A DNA stretch of 48,380 bases. It comes from Bacteriovorax sp. UBA1852. Its GTDB lineage: Bacteria; Bdellovibrionota; Bacteriovoracia; Bacteriovoracales; Bacteriovoracaceae. The stretch's first letter is position 1; every line of letters starts with the position of its first letter. The notes beneath the pieces were generated by a model. It was not told the DNA's origin. It made no database searches and saw only the letters and a list, made by a program, of their open reading frames with translations. This document shows positions 26,396-34,169 of the stretch, in pieces. The stretch is from positions 785-49,164 of the forward strand of contig DDIK01000088.1 of the NCBI GenBank assembly GCA_002338505.1. The letters run 5' to 3'. A program made the position numbers and the translations under genes.

Positions 26396-27373
26396 ATGGC
26401 AGTAGAAGTAGGACAATTTCTTGTTGTTAAGGTTCGTGTTGAGTCTTCTCACAATATAGAAGAAATTAAAAAAATAGCATTTGAAGAATTTGATGCAGAT
26501 GGAATACAGGAGTTTTCAATCGATGAAGCTCAGGTAGATGATATTTTAGGAGAGCGTGCATATTCTGGTGGAGATGTGCCAGAAAGTGTTATTGATGAGG
26601 TTGAGTCTGTCACGACTGCTGCTAACGAGTTTGAGTATAGTTTCTTCTTTTTTAATGGGGATATTACAAGAGGTGAAGGCTTTAAAAATGCATTAGCTAC
26701 CAATAAGAATATTAAAGAAGTTATCTGTGAAACAATGGAATATTCAGATTGGAATGAAGAGTGGAAAAAGCATTATAAGCCTATTGAGATTGAGGATGAC
26801 TTTAAAGTAATCCCCGAATGGTTCAAAGAAGATGATTTTAAGAATGACTTAGATAATATCTATATAAATCCAGGAATGGGCTTTGGTACAGGTGAGCATG
26901 AAACGACTTATCTTTGCTTAAAGTTATTTAATAAGATGAAAGAAGACTTTTCTCCAAAAAACCTCTGCTTAGATTTTGGTTGTGGCTCGGGAATTCTTGG
27001 AATTGGTGCTATGAAGAAGTCCAATATGCTAGTGGATTATGTCGATATTGATCCTAGGGCATTAGATAATTGCCTGACTAATTTAAAGCTTAACTTTAAT
27101 GAGGAAGGTCTTAATGGTTTAAGGCTTATATCTAGAGAGCGATTTGAAGTTAGTGAAAAATACGAACTAGTGTTTGCAAATATACTTGAACATGTACTAA
27201 TAAGTGAAAAGAGTCTTATTCTTGACTCTCTTAAAGAAGGTTCATTTCTTATTTTATCTGGAGTTTTAAATCATCAGGTAGAAAATATCAGAAATCAGTA
27301 TTCAAACTTAAACTTTGTGGAAGTAGTATCTAAAGGTGACTGGTCAGCTATCATGTTTAGAAAAGGCGAGTAA
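26396..27373 (+). CDS. prmA: Ribosomal protein L11 methyltransferase
   Basis: The 325-residue protein has the PrmA arrangement: an N-terminal L11-recognition domain (about 1-110), a linker with WNEEWKKHYKPIEI, then NPGMGFGTGEHETT and the SAM motif LDFGCGSGILGIGA. VFANILEHVL matches the NI(L/V)A region and the tail holds LILSGVL. It trimethylates ribosomal protein L11. AAAGGTAAG precedes the ATG. The stop overlaps the next start (TAATG). Confidence 0.93.
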   Translation: MAVEVGQFLVVKVRVESSHNIEEIKKIAFEEFDADGIQEFSIDEAQVDDILGERAYSGGDVPESVIDEVESVTTAANEFEYSFFFFNGDITRGEGFKNALATNKNIKEVICETMEYSDWNEEWKKHYKPIEIEDDFKVIPEWFKEDDFKNDLDNIYINPGMGFGTGEHETTYLCLKLFNKMKEDFSPKNLCLDFGCGSGILGIGAMKKSNMLVDYVDIDPRALDNCLTNLKLNFNEEGLNGLRLISRERFEVSEKYELVFANILEHVLISEKSLILDSLKEGSFLILSGVLNHQVENIRNQYSNLNFVEVVSKGDWSAIMFRKGE

Positions 27374-28074
27374 TGCGAGCTATTTATTGTCGAGATAATT
27401 CTATCGAGGAGATGATGGAGCTCAGTGACGATAGGGCCCAGCATCTTATAAAGGTATGCCGAATTAAAAAAGGCGAAACAGTTGCTTTTCTAGACGGAAA
27501 TGGAACTAAGTCCTTGGCAAGTGTTATAGAAGTTTCAAAAAGAAGTATTAGTTTCGAACTAATTAATAAAACTCATCAAGAAGATAATCGAAACATTGAT
27601 TTATTGCTTGGTCTAGCGAAGCGAGAGTCTTTTGAGCAATCGATTAAGAATGCTGTCGAGATAGGTATTAAAGACATTTACCCTTTTGAGAGTAAATTTC
27701 ATACATGGCAGATTAAAAAGAGAGACAGGCTCGAGGCCATTGTTGAAAGTGCTATGATTCAGTCAAATAATCCTTTTAAGACAAATATTCAGTCAGAAGT
27801 TAGTTTTAGTGATCTCGATAATGTTGTGGATAAGTATGATTATGTAGTGTTGGCAACACTTAAAAATATTGAAGACAACTATCCAGTTCTTGATAAGTCT
27901 AAAAAATATCTTCTGGTTATAGGTCCAGAGGGCGGACTTTCAGAAGATGAAGAAGCTTACTTTTTTAAACTGAAAAACTCCTTGGCCTTAAGGGTCCCAA
28001 CCTTTATACTGAGGGCCCCAAATGCAGTATCTGTTCTCAGTGGTTATTTGCACGGAAAGTTTGATGCATTATGA
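27373..28074 (+). CDS. rsmE: 16S rRNA (uridine-1498 N3)-methyltransferase
   Basis: The 233-residue SPOUT-type methyltransferase opens with a PUA-like part containing HLIKVCRIKKGE. The knot region has LVIGPEGGLSEDEEAYF. The usual final motif ILRTETA reads LRAPNAVSVLSGYL here, a clear deviation at the SAM-binding trefoil loop. It methylates U1498 of 16S rRNA. prmA-rsmE is a common pair, and here they overlap by one base. Confidence 0.9.
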   Translation: MRAIYCRDNSIEEMMELSDDRAQHLIKVCRIKKGETVAFLDGNGTKSLASVIEVSKRSISFELINKTHQEDNRNIDLLLGLAKRESFEQSIKNAVEIGIKDIYPFESKFHTWQIKKRDRLEAIVESAMIQSNNPFKTNIQSEVSFSDLDNVVDKYDYVVLATLKNIEDNYPVLDKSKKYLLVIGPEGGLSEDEEAYFFKLKNSLALRVPTFILRAPNAVSVLSGYLHGKFDAL

Positions 28075-28112
28075 AAACTGTGTCAAAATATTATTAATTA
28101 GAGAGAAATAAT

Positions 28113-28769
28113 ATGGAACACAACGATTTTGATATAATTGAAGACTTAGATTTTAGGCCAATAAATGATGGACTTGGTTTTAATCATAAGGACAATTCAT
28201 TATCGCAAGTAAAGGCTAAGCCACTGCATAAGAAAGATGTCTCTGCTCAGTCTGTCTATAGAAATGTCTTTAACGAAGAAAAACCAGTTGTAACAGTTCC
28301 AAATGAGCTAAATGCATTTTATGGCGATGACAAAAACTCTAGAGTAAAGAAAAATCTAACCTTCAAAAATGAAAACAAAATTGAAGTTGGACTCGCAAAG
28401 AGATTTTTCGCTTGGTTTTTTGATTTCTCTCTTTGTTTAGGGGTTTTTGCTGTTATTCATATGCTTATGTTTATATCAACTAATTTAAACTTGAATGCGT
28501 TTGTAGACATACTTAAAGCAAATTATCTCTTACCAGTTTTTTCATTTATATTTCTTTATAACTTAAGCTATCTCATGAGAGGTAGTGGACGATCCTTTGG
28601 TCAGTCCATTGTTGGTATTGAAACATCTTCTAAGAAAAAAAATGAAGGACTATTAAAATATCTGATCTTAAAAGCTAACTTTGAAATACTAAGTCTTGTT
28701 CTACTAGGACTTCCTCAACTAATTGAATTAGAGAAGAAATTATTTGGGGATAAAGTAGTTAACTCATGA
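28113..28769 (+). CDS. RDD-family membrane protein
   Basis: The 218-residue protein has a hydrophilic N-terminal tail of about 90 residues and then KRFFAWFFDFSL, the start of an RDD domain whose usual R-D-D residues appear as R-D-S-type variants. Three membrane segments follow (near 105-125, 140-157 and 185-205), with GRSFGQSIVGIE typical of the family. The function of RDD proteins is mostly unknown; ion or solute transport has been proposed for some. It overlaps rfaE2 by four bases (ATGA). Confidence 0.82.
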   Translation: MEHNDFDIIEDLDFRPINDGLGFNHKDNSLSQVKAKPLHKKDVSAQSVYRNVFNEEKPVVTVPNELNAFYGDDKNSRVKKNLTFKNENKIEVGLAKRFFAWFFDFSLCLGVFAVIHMLMFISTNLNLNAFVDILKANYLLPVFSFIFLYNLSYLMRGSGRSFGQSIVGIETSSKKKNEGLLKYLILKANFEILSLVLLGLPQLIELEKKLFGDKVVNS

Positions 28770-29218
28770 ATGATTTCGAAAAATTCTCTAAAGATCGTAA
28801 AGGTAAAAAGGTCGTATTCACTAATGGCTGTTTTGATATCCTACATAGGGGTCATATCTCATATTTGAACGAAGCTAAGTCTCTAGGTGATCTTCTTGTG
28901 ATAGGAATTAATACCGATAAGAGTGTTAAGAGACTCAAAGGTGAAGATAGGCCTGTTAATAATGAAGACGATAGAGCTTTCATGTTAAATAATCTTAAAG
29001 CTGTCGATTATGTTTTCTTTTTTGAGGAAAATGATAATCCTTATACCCTTATACAGGAGATTCAGCCTGATATACTCGTTAAGGGTGGTGATTGGAAAGT
29101 AGAAGATATTGTTGGACATGATATTGTTACTGCAAAGGGTGGCGAGGTTAAGAGTCTTCGATTCGAGAATGGTTACTCGACAACGGGACTTATTAATAAG
29201 GTTCAAGGTAAGTCCTAA
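28766..29218 (+). CDS. rfaE2: D-glycero-beta-D-manno-heptose-1-phosphate adenylyltransferase
   Basis: The 150-residue nucleotidyltransferase has FTNGCFDILHRGHISYL, the HxGH motif of the cytidylyltransferase-like family, and VIGINTDKSVKRLKG. DYVFFFEENDNPY and VKGGDW follow, as in the HldE C-terminal domain. It makes ADP-heptose for the LPS inner core. It is a stand-alone domain; the partner kinase is elsewhere. The GT9 enzymes later in the window are heptosyltransferase relatives and could use such sugars (inference). Confidence 0.92.
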   Translation: MNDFEKFSKDRKGKKVVFTNGCFDILHRGHISYLNEAKSLGDLLVIGINTDKSVKRLKGEDRPVNNEDDRAFMLNNLKAVDYVFFFEENDNPYTLIQEIQPDILVKGGDWKVEDIVGHDIVTAKGGEVKSLRFENGYSTTGLINKVQGKS

Positions 29219-29538
29219 TGCTCTATGCTCAGGAGAGAGAGCATATTGTTTACTTCACGTTTTCTCTAAACTTCGATGATAATTTCTATACCGTACAAAA
29301 CATGCATGATTGCATCTTACTTATCTATTCCTTTTTAAATAGAAAGAAAGAAGTAGTGATTTTTAGAGATAGTATTTCTGAAATACATCTTGAGAAAGGT
29401 TGTCACTTCAAATTAACTGAAGATTTCATTTATTTGAATCCATCTATAAGAAAAAAATTAAAAAAACAATTAACAATGAATAGTAATGTTTCTTTTCTAA
29501 GTCTTTATAAATCCATTAATTCGATCGTTAATACCTGA
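29218..29538 (+). CDS. Small protein of unknown function
   Basis: The 106-residue protein has no recognised motif. It alternates strand-like and helical stretches (HIVYFTFSLNFDD, then CILLIYSFLNRKKEVVIF) and ends in a basic helix with RKKLKKQL. Its start overlaps the rfaE2 stop as TAATG, so it is co-translated as the last gene of the prmA unit. A weak hairpin (AGGG/CCCT at about 29568-29584) followed by TTTTCTTCT may end the transcript. Confidence 0.6.
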   Translation: MLYAQEREHIVYFTFSLNFDDNFYTVQNMHDCILLIYSFLNRKKEVVIFRDSISEIHLEKGCHFKLTEDFIYLNPSIRKKLKKQLTMNSNVSFLSLYKSINSIVNT

Positions 29539-29589
29539 GTGCATTGCTCAACCTATTGAAAATAAAGGGAAAAACTTACCCTTTTCTTC

Positions 29590-29616
29590 TCAAGTATATT
29601 TCTGAGTATCCGTTAT
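29590..29616 (+). promoter_or_regulatory. Candidate sigma-28 (FliA) promoter of the first flagellin gene
   Basis: TCAA (29590-29593), a 15-base spacer and TCCGTTAT (29609-29616) fit the flagellar pattern TAAA-N15-GCCGATAA at 3/4 and 5/8 positions. The predicted start falls at about 29623. Matches are moderate, but no other promoter is evident in this gap and the spacing is exact. Confidence 0.5.
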
Positions 29617-29624
29617 GGTTATTG

Positions 29625-29642
29625 CTGCCTAGGGGTAGGCAG
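29625..29642 (+). promoter_or_regulatory. Perfect hairpin at the predicted 5' end of the first flagellin mRNA
   Basis: CTGCCTA (29625-29631), loop GGGG, TAGGCAG (29636-29642) form a perfect 7-bp stem. It starts within a few bases of the predicted transcription start. No T tract follows. A 5'-terminal stem that protects an abundant mRNA is the likeliest role, and protein binding is possible. Confidence 0.6.
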
Positions 29643-29661
29643 TACATGGGTTACAGGTAGG

Positions 29662-29711
29662 ACAAGGAGTTTTGCCTTACTAATTGCAAGGAGGATATGT
29701 GATTCGAGGAG
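29662..29711 (+). promoter_or_regulatory. Candidate CsrA-binding region and ribosome site of the first flagellin gene
   Basis: ACAAGGAG (29662-29669) matches the core of the CsrA consensus ACARGGAUGU. A second GCAAGGAGGAT (29686-29696) and the ribosome site GAGGAG (29706-29711, seven bases before the ATG) also contain GGA. In Bacillus, CsrA represses flagellin translation through paired GGA sites and FliW releases it. No csrA or fliW gene is in the window. Confidence 0.5.
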
Positions 29712-29718
29712 AATAACA

Positions 29719-30552
29719 ATGGGTATTAGAATTAACACAAACATTCAATCAATGGCTGCACAAAGAAGTTTAGGTAAAGTTAACGATCAGAAGAATTCTT
29801 CAATGGAGAAACTCTCATCTGGTTCAAGAATTAACAAAGCCGGAGACGATGCAGCTGGTTTAGCTATTAGTGAAAAGTTAAAAGCAGGCGTACGTGGTAC
29901 GATGCAAGCAAAGAGAAACGCAGGTGATGGTATCTCGATGATCCAAACTGCTGAAGGTGGATTAAACGAAGTTTCAAATATCTTAGTAAGACTAAGAGAA
30001 CTTTCGGTACAAGCTGCTTCAGATACAGTTGGAGATACAGAGAGAAAGTTTACTGATCTTGAGTTTCAGTCACTAAGTGAAGAAGTAAGTAGAATTGCTG
30101 AGTCAACTGAGTTTAATGGTAAAAAACTGTTAAGCGGTGAAGGTGACCCAATGGATGTACAAATTGGTATTAATAATCGTGAAGGTGTCGATAGAATTTC
30201 TTATGATCCTTCTCAGACTAGTGCCACAGCATCTGACATCGGACTTGAAGGCCTTAACGTAGGTACGAAAGGCGATGCTCAAGGAAACCTTGAGGTTTTA
30301 GATGAAGCAATTTCAAAGATATCTGGGAATAGAGCACAACTAGGTGCACTACAAAACAGACTTCAGTCTACTATTTCTAACCTAGAAGTAAGCACAGAGA
30401 ACATGAGTTCTGCGAATTCTAGAATTAGAGATACAGATGTTGCAAGTGAATCAGCAGAATTAGCGAGAACTAATATTCTTTCTAACTCAGCAACATCAGT
30501 TCTTGTTCAAGCTAACCAGTCTAATCAAAGTGCATTAAGACTGATTGGATAA
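29719..30552 (+). CDS. Flagellin (first copy)
   Basis: The 277-residue flagellin has only the D0/D1 domains. The N-terminus is MGIRINTNIQSMAAQRSL with SSGSRINKAGDDAAGLAIS, and the C-terminus has ISNLEVSTENMSSANSRIRDTD and ends ANQSNQSALRLIG. The surface D2/D3 domains are missing, giving a short central loop (about 140-185). It is exported through the flagellar type III system and forms the filament. It is a single-gene unit with its own promoter, leader elements and terminator. The second copy lies 2.6 kb downstream and is clearly diverged from it. Confidence 0.97.
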   Translation: MGIRINTNIQSMAAQRSLGKVNDQKNSSMEKLSSGSRINKAGDDAAGLAISEKLKAGVRGTMQAKRNAGDGISMIQTAEGGLNEVSNILVRLRELSVQAASDTVGDTERKFTDLEFQSLSEEVSRIAESTEFNGKKLLSGEGDPMDVQIGINNREGVDRISYDPSQTSATASDIGLEGLNVGTKGDAQGNLEVLDEAISKISGNRAQLGALQNRLQSTISNLEVSTENMSSANSRIRDTDVASESAELARTNILSNSATSVLVQANQSNQSALRLIG

Positions 30553-30582
30553 TAATTCAAGAATCAACCTTCCAAACCCAAA

Positions 30583-30610
30583 GGGGGCCTCTCGTAGGTC
30601 CCCTTTTTTT
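30583..30610 (+). terminator. Rho-independent terminator of the first flagellin gene
   Basis: GGGGGCCT (30583-30590), loop CTCGT and AGGTCCCC (30596-30603) form an 8-bp stem with one G-U pair, followed by seven T residues. It lies 30 bases after the stop codon and meets the end of the convergent gene. Confidence 0.92.
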
Positions 30611-31502
30611 ATTTTTGAAAACTATCGAAATTAAAAAATGGTGTTATATTTTCTTGTCTAGGGAATAGATCATCAGTTTGAGACGTGTTTATTGAGATCG
30701 GCTGTGAGTTGTAAACGATTCGACCGTTCACTATCGTGGAGTTATCTTCAAAAGCTTCTTTTGTATTACCTTTGTAGTGATCAAGGCATGATGTTAAGTT
30801 GGTATATGTTGTGTTGTCATAGAAGTTAGCGATGTCATCGACAGTCGTAATGATTTCTTTATTCTCTTCAACTTTTATGTAGTTATTGCGATCAAGAGAA
30901 ATAGAAGTAATTCTCCTGTCTTTAAGGTTGTATTTAAACTTTTTTCCAAAAAAAATAGAGAAGGTTATTGTATTAGGATCTTTGGGGTCAACTTCTAGTT
31001 GATTAATATGCATTCTTGTTGCATTAGTTACTCTTTCCATGAAGTTATTATTTGACTCTTTTATCATTTGATCTTTTATCCAGGTTTCGATATCTCCGGT
31101 AGCCTTCTGTGTATGATATCTCTTGACTAGATTTTTTAAGTACTGTCCATTACGTTTTACACTAGTAAGTAAAGAATCTTTTATGTTGTCTCTTTGCTCA
31201 GAATATTGACTGTCACTTGTTTGGTTGAACATATTTGCATTGTTAGAAAAAGTTTCAAGGTCTGTATGAAAGTCGTTAAGGACTTCTTCAAGTTCTATGA
31301 TGTTGTCTCTGTTAAAGGAAGATGTGATAGCCTCGTTAAAGCTCTTTATTGCAGGAGTGTAGTAGTCACTTTTACAGGTCTCTCGATTAAACTCTTTTAT
31401 AGAATCTGCATTAGCGCTTAGGTTATTTATAACGTCTGCTGCCATTGTTGTGAACGATAGTAAGCTTATTAGTAGTAGGGGTTGTAATTGTCTGACTGTC
31501 AT
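30609..31502 (-). CDS. Exported protein of unknown function
   Basis: A 297-residue protein with a Sec signal peptide (hydrophobic about 8-20, cleavage after TMAA). The mature part is mostly helical to residue ~150, with many Asn and Asp. A strand-rich segment DPNTITFSIFFGKKFKYNLKDR follows. Two Cys residues are seen, one near 43 and one near 239. No family is recognised. GGAGAAAG is the ribosome site. It is monocistronic between the flagellin genes and transcribed against the first. Confidence 0.68.
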   Translation of the reverse strand: MTVRQLQPLLLISLLSFTTMAADVINNLSANADSIKEFNRETCKSDYYTPAIKSFNEAITSSFNRDNIIELEEVLNDFHTDLETFSNNANMFNQTSDSQYSEQRDNIKDSLLTSVKRNGQYLKNLVKRYHTQKATGDIETWIKDQMIKESNNNFMERVTNATRMHINQLEVDPKDPNTITFSIFFGKKFKYNLKDRRITSISLDRNNYIKVEENKEIITTVDDIANFYDNTTYTNLTSCLDHYKGNTKEAFEDNSTIVNGRIVYNSQPISINTSQTDDLFPRQENITPFFNFDSFQK

Positions 31503-31664
31503 ACTTTCTCCAAGGCTTTACACGTATGAAGAAGCAATAAAAGTGCCAAGAGATGGTAGTTATTCTAGATAGATACAAGTTGAGGTGGTGACTAATTTAT
31601 AGACACTTAAAGTACTCATTACATAGTTTAAGTGAATTAAGCTTCTTTACAATAATATAATCTC

Positions 31665-32954
31665 ATGAAAAAACTATTTATAATTTTGTCTCTATGTGTA
31701 ATTTCTCTTATTACAAATGCCGAGTGTAAAAGCATAGAGCATATTTTCTTGATTCATGGAGTAGGTGGTTCGCCGTCATCCTTTTCAAAAATGGATATTA
31801 ATCTAAGAAAGCATTTAAGATGTGTAGATACTTATTACTTCTCGTATGAAACTGAGAACTCACGGCTCAAGGTTAAGGACTTTTCTAAGAGTCTTGAGAG
31901 GTTTATTCAGTCAAAAAATATTTCCGCCAAAGATCAGATTAGTTTTATTATGCATTCACAAGGTGGCCTAGTGGGGCTAGATTGGCTTTATCGATCATTT
32001 AAAGAATTTGAAAGTTATAAAGAATCCAAGATATCTCAGTTTAAAAATTATATTACTCTTTCGACTCCTTTTTGGGGATCTGACTTTTCTTCTTTGGGAG
32101 ACTCCGTTCTTTATTCGAATGATTTAGTTAGAAATACAGTTCTTCCACTTGGGCAGGAGCAGCTGATAGATATGAAGTATGGTAGTGAGACAAGTTTGAA
32201 GAGACTAGAGTCCTTAACTGAAGATGATAATGTTTCATTTGTTAATTTCTTAAAAAGTATAAGAGTTTTAAACGTAAAGGCTACAGTGCATGTACCTGAT
32301 ACGAGTGCGATCGATAGAGTTTCTGCTATTTTAGAAGGAGACTTAATTGTAAACATACCTAGCATGGAGCTCGGTTTTAACTACTACAAAGAAGAAGAGA
32401 TTAATGAATACACTACAAATATGAAAAGTATAGTTCTAGGAAATATTCTGTCGTCATCAGTTTCTCATGTTAGAGGGGCCCATACTTCAGGCGCGATGGT
32501 TCCTGGTGTTGCGAGTGTTCCTTGGTTTTGTCGCTTTGAGAGATTCTGTTATCACGAAGGATATAAAGCCGTCTTGAGCTTCTTAAGAGGACAAGAGCCG
32601 TATACTAACCCTGAATTAGATGAAGAACTTAAGAGCTTCGAGTTGCATGTGAGAGTTGAGATTCCCACTCTGGAGAATGCTGAAGAAGATTTAACATTAG
32701 AAATCTTGAGTGAAGAGGATCCTAGCTTAACCGTTTCCTACTACCGTAACGACCGAACGACATATTCTCCACTACGCTTTAATAAGGAGGGGAAGATTGC
32801 ATTCTTTATCGTAAAGGGAGTTGTTCATAACGAGACAAGTGCAAATCTAGAAATTAGAATCAGTCACCCTGACGTAAAATCAAGGTCTTACAAGTTGTCG
32901 CCCTCAAAGAGAAGGGTTAATCACTTGATGACATCTCTTAAGCTGCTACCATAA
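31665..32954 (+). CDS. Secreted alpha/beta-hydrolase, lipase/esterase-like
   Basis: The 429-residue protein has a Sec signal peptide (residues 1-19, ending TNA). HGVGG at 31-35 is the oxyanion region, and the nucleophile elbow is MHSQGG with Ser98; Met replaces the first Gly of GxSxG. THFWG-like STPFWGSDF follows, as in PGAP1/triacylglycerol lipase-type enzymes, and a late SHVRG supplies a candidate His. The last ~110 residues are a separate beta-rich domain. NAEC is not a good lipobox. Export and a lipase fold suggest attack on lipid or ester substrates outside the cytoplasm, perhaps in prey (inference). It stands alone with no partner genes. Confidence 0.75.
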   Translation: MKKLFIILSLCVISLITNAECKSIEHIFLIHGVGGSPSSFSKMDINLRKHLRCVDTYYFSYETENSRLKVKDFSKSLERFIQSKNISAKDQISFIMHSQGGLVGLDWLYRSFKEFESYKESKISQFKNYITLSTPFWGSDFSSLGDSVLYSNDLVRNTVLPLGQEQLIDMKYGSETSLKRLESLTEDDNVSFVNFLKSIRVLNVKATVHVPDTSAIDRVSAILEGDLIVNIPSMELGFNYYKEEEINEYTTNMKSIVLGNILSSSVSHVRGAHTSGAMVPGVASVPWFCRFERFCYHEGYKAVLSFLRGQEPYTNPELDEELKSFELHVRVEIPTLENAEEDLTLEILSEEDPSLTVSYYRNDRTTYSPLRFNKEGKIAFFIVKGVVHNETSANLEIRISHPDVKSRSYKLSPSKRRVNHLMTSLKLLP

Positions 32955-33065
32955 AAAGTCTTTTATTGAGCTCTAAGCAGCTTTCGTGCCAAAAAAAAAT
33001 ACCATCTAAGTCATTGTAACTACTATTGTAATACGTTTTATTTCGATAGTACTTGACAAAAAAAC

Positions 33066-33093
33066 TAAAGAAAATCTCCGAGTTCGGCGATAG
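33066..33093 (+). promoter_or_regulatory. Candidate sigma-28 (FliA) promoter of the second flagellin gene
   Basis: TAAA (33066-33069), a 16-base spacer and GGCGATAG (33086-33093) match TAAA-N15-GCCGATAA at 4/4 and 6/8 positions, with one extra spacer base. TAAAGAAA extends the match to the longer TAAAGTTT form. The predicted start is at about 33100, where an inverted repeat begins. Confidence 0.65.
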
Positions 33094-33098
33094 GTCTT

Positions 33099-33123
33099 TT
33101 GTCTGACAGTAATACTCAGACAA
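33099..33123 (+). promoter_or_regulatory. Perfect hairpin at the predicted 5' end of the second flagellin mRNA
   Basis: TTGTCTGA (33099-33106), a 9-base loop and TCAGACAA (33116-33123) form a perfect 8-bp stem beginning at the predicted transcription start. An A-run, not a T-run, follows, so it is not a terminator in this direction. It stands in the same place as the hairpin in the first flagellin leader, although the sequences differ. Confidence 0.6.
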
Positions 33124-33155
33124 CAAAAAAAAAGGCAAAACTCGTTATTAATTTG

Positions 33156-33167
33156 AAACAAGGAGAA
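33156..33167 (+). promoter_or_regulatory. Candidate CsrA site overlapping the ribosome site of the second flagellin gene
   Basis: AAACAAGGAGAA (33156-33167) contains ACAAGGAG, identical to the first flagellin leader motif. Here AAGGAG is itself the Shine-Dalgarno sequence, six bases before the ATG. Binding by CsrA would block the ribosome directly. Only this one site is obvious in the leader. Confidence 0.5.
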
Positions 33168-33171
33168 TGAG

Positions 33172-34002
33172 ATGGGTTTAAGAATTTCAACAAACATTGC
33201 TTCACAAACAGTTCAAAAGAACTTAAGAGAAGTTTCATCACAAGGTAAAGACTCACTAGAGAAACTATCTTCTGGTAAGAGAATCACAAAAGCAGCAGAC
33301 GATGCCGCAGGTTTGGCGATCGCTAAGAACTTAGAAGCGTCAACCAAAGGGTTAAGAGCTGCAACTAGAAATGCAAACGATGGTATTTCTCTTGTGCAAA
33401 CAGCTGAAGGGGGTCTCAATGAGACATCTAACATCCTCACAAGACTAAGAGAGCTAACAGTTCAGGCAGCATCAGATACAATTGGTGACTCTGAAAGAGG
33501 TTTCTTAGATAAGGAATATCAACAGTTAACAACAGAAATAGATCGTATCGCCGAATCGACAACATTTAACGGATCTAATCTCTTAAATGGACAAGGTGAG
33601 AGTAAAGATATTCAGGTTGGAGCATTTGACGGTGAACAAAATAGAATCACATTTGACTCCAGCCAAACAGACGCAACTTCAAGTACAATTGGTGTTGCTG
33701 GAACAGGGGTAGGCTCGAAAGATGATGCCCTAAGTTCAATGGCAGAAATTGATGATGCAATTGAAACAGTATCAGGACAACGTTCAGATCTAGGTTCGAT
33801 TCAATCAAGACTGCAATCAACAGTGTCTAACTTAGAGATTCAAGCTCTAAACCAAGACTCAGCAAGATCAGTCATCGAAGATGTTGATGTTGCTCAAGAA
33901 TCAGCTAAGCTCGCTTCTAACAATGTTATTAAGCAAGCTGGTGTTGCAACTCTTGCTCAAGCAAATGCAATACCTCAATCAGCAATGAGATTAGTAGGAT
34001 AA
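33172..34002 (+). CDS. Flagellin (second copy)
   Basis: The 276-residue flagellin has D0/D1 domains only: MGLRISTNIASQTVQKNL, SSGKRITKAADDAAGLAIAK, and a C-terminus with VSNLEIQALNQDSARSVIEDVD ending ANAIPQSAMRLVG. Against the first copy the termini are similar while the middle (about 140-190) differs. It has its own promoter and terminator, so the two can be set at different ratios in the filament. It is a likely substrate for the glycosylation genes further right. Confidence 0.97.
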   Translation: MGLRISTNIASQTVQKNLREVSSQGKDSLEKLSSGKRITKAADDAAGLAIAKNLEASTKGLRAATRNANDGISLVQTAEGGLNETSNILTRLRELTVQAASDTIGDSERGFLDKEYQQLTTEIDRIAESTTFNGSNLLNGQGESKDIQVGAFDGEQNRITFDSSQTDATSSTIGVAGTGVGSKDDALSSMAEIDDAIETVSGQRSDLGSIQSRLQSTVSNLEIQALNQDSARSVIEDVDVAQESAKLASNNVIKQAGVATLAQANAIPQSAMRLVG

Positions 34003-34016
34003 TTAACAATAAGTTT

Positions 34017-34052
34017 AAAGGAATGGGAGGTAACTCCTCTCATTCCTTTCTT
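34017..34052 (+). terminator. Strong rho-independent terminator of the second flagellin gene
   Basis: AAAGGAATGGGAGG (34017-34030), loop TAACT and CCTCTCATTCCTTT (34036-34049) pair over 14 bases with one G-U pair, followed by CTT. The stem is long and GC-rich at the top, and the pyrimidine-rich tail suits termination. Confidence 0.88.
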
Positions 34053-34101
34053 AAACTCGGGGTTAGTTTCTAGCAATGTAAACAGCCCTTTGCCCATTTT
34101 T

Positions 34102-34138
34102 CCCCTTGAGGGGAACTAGTTTCTTCTCAAGGGGTTTT
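34102..34138 (+). terminator. Second tandem hairpin with T tract before the PilZ gene
   Basis: CCCCTTGAG (34102-34110) pairs perfectly with CTCAAGGGG (34126-34134) over a 15-base loop and is followed by TTTT. CCCCTTGAGGGG (34102-34113) can also fold on itself, so two exclusive structures are possible. It may be a back-up terminator for the flagellin gene or an attenuator for the PilZ gene. Confidence 0.7.
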
Positions 34139-34169
34139 GGCAAAGGAAATATTAAACAAAGTTGTGGAT

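Noticed and set aside
31665..31730. Lipoprotein signal in the secreted hydrolase
   Set aside because: The Cys is preceded by Glu (NAEC), which does not fit a lipobox; ordinary signal peptidase cleavage after Ala is likelier.
33053..33058. TTGACA as a sigma-70 -35 box for the second flagellin
   Set aside because: No -10 lies at 16-18 bases downstream, while a good sigma-28 pattern overlaps the region.
34137..34169. TTG at 34137 as the PilZ-protein start
   Set aside because: It lies in the T tract of a terminator-like hairpin and its only possible ribosome site is too close. It cannot be fully excluded because the downstream ATG also has a weak site.
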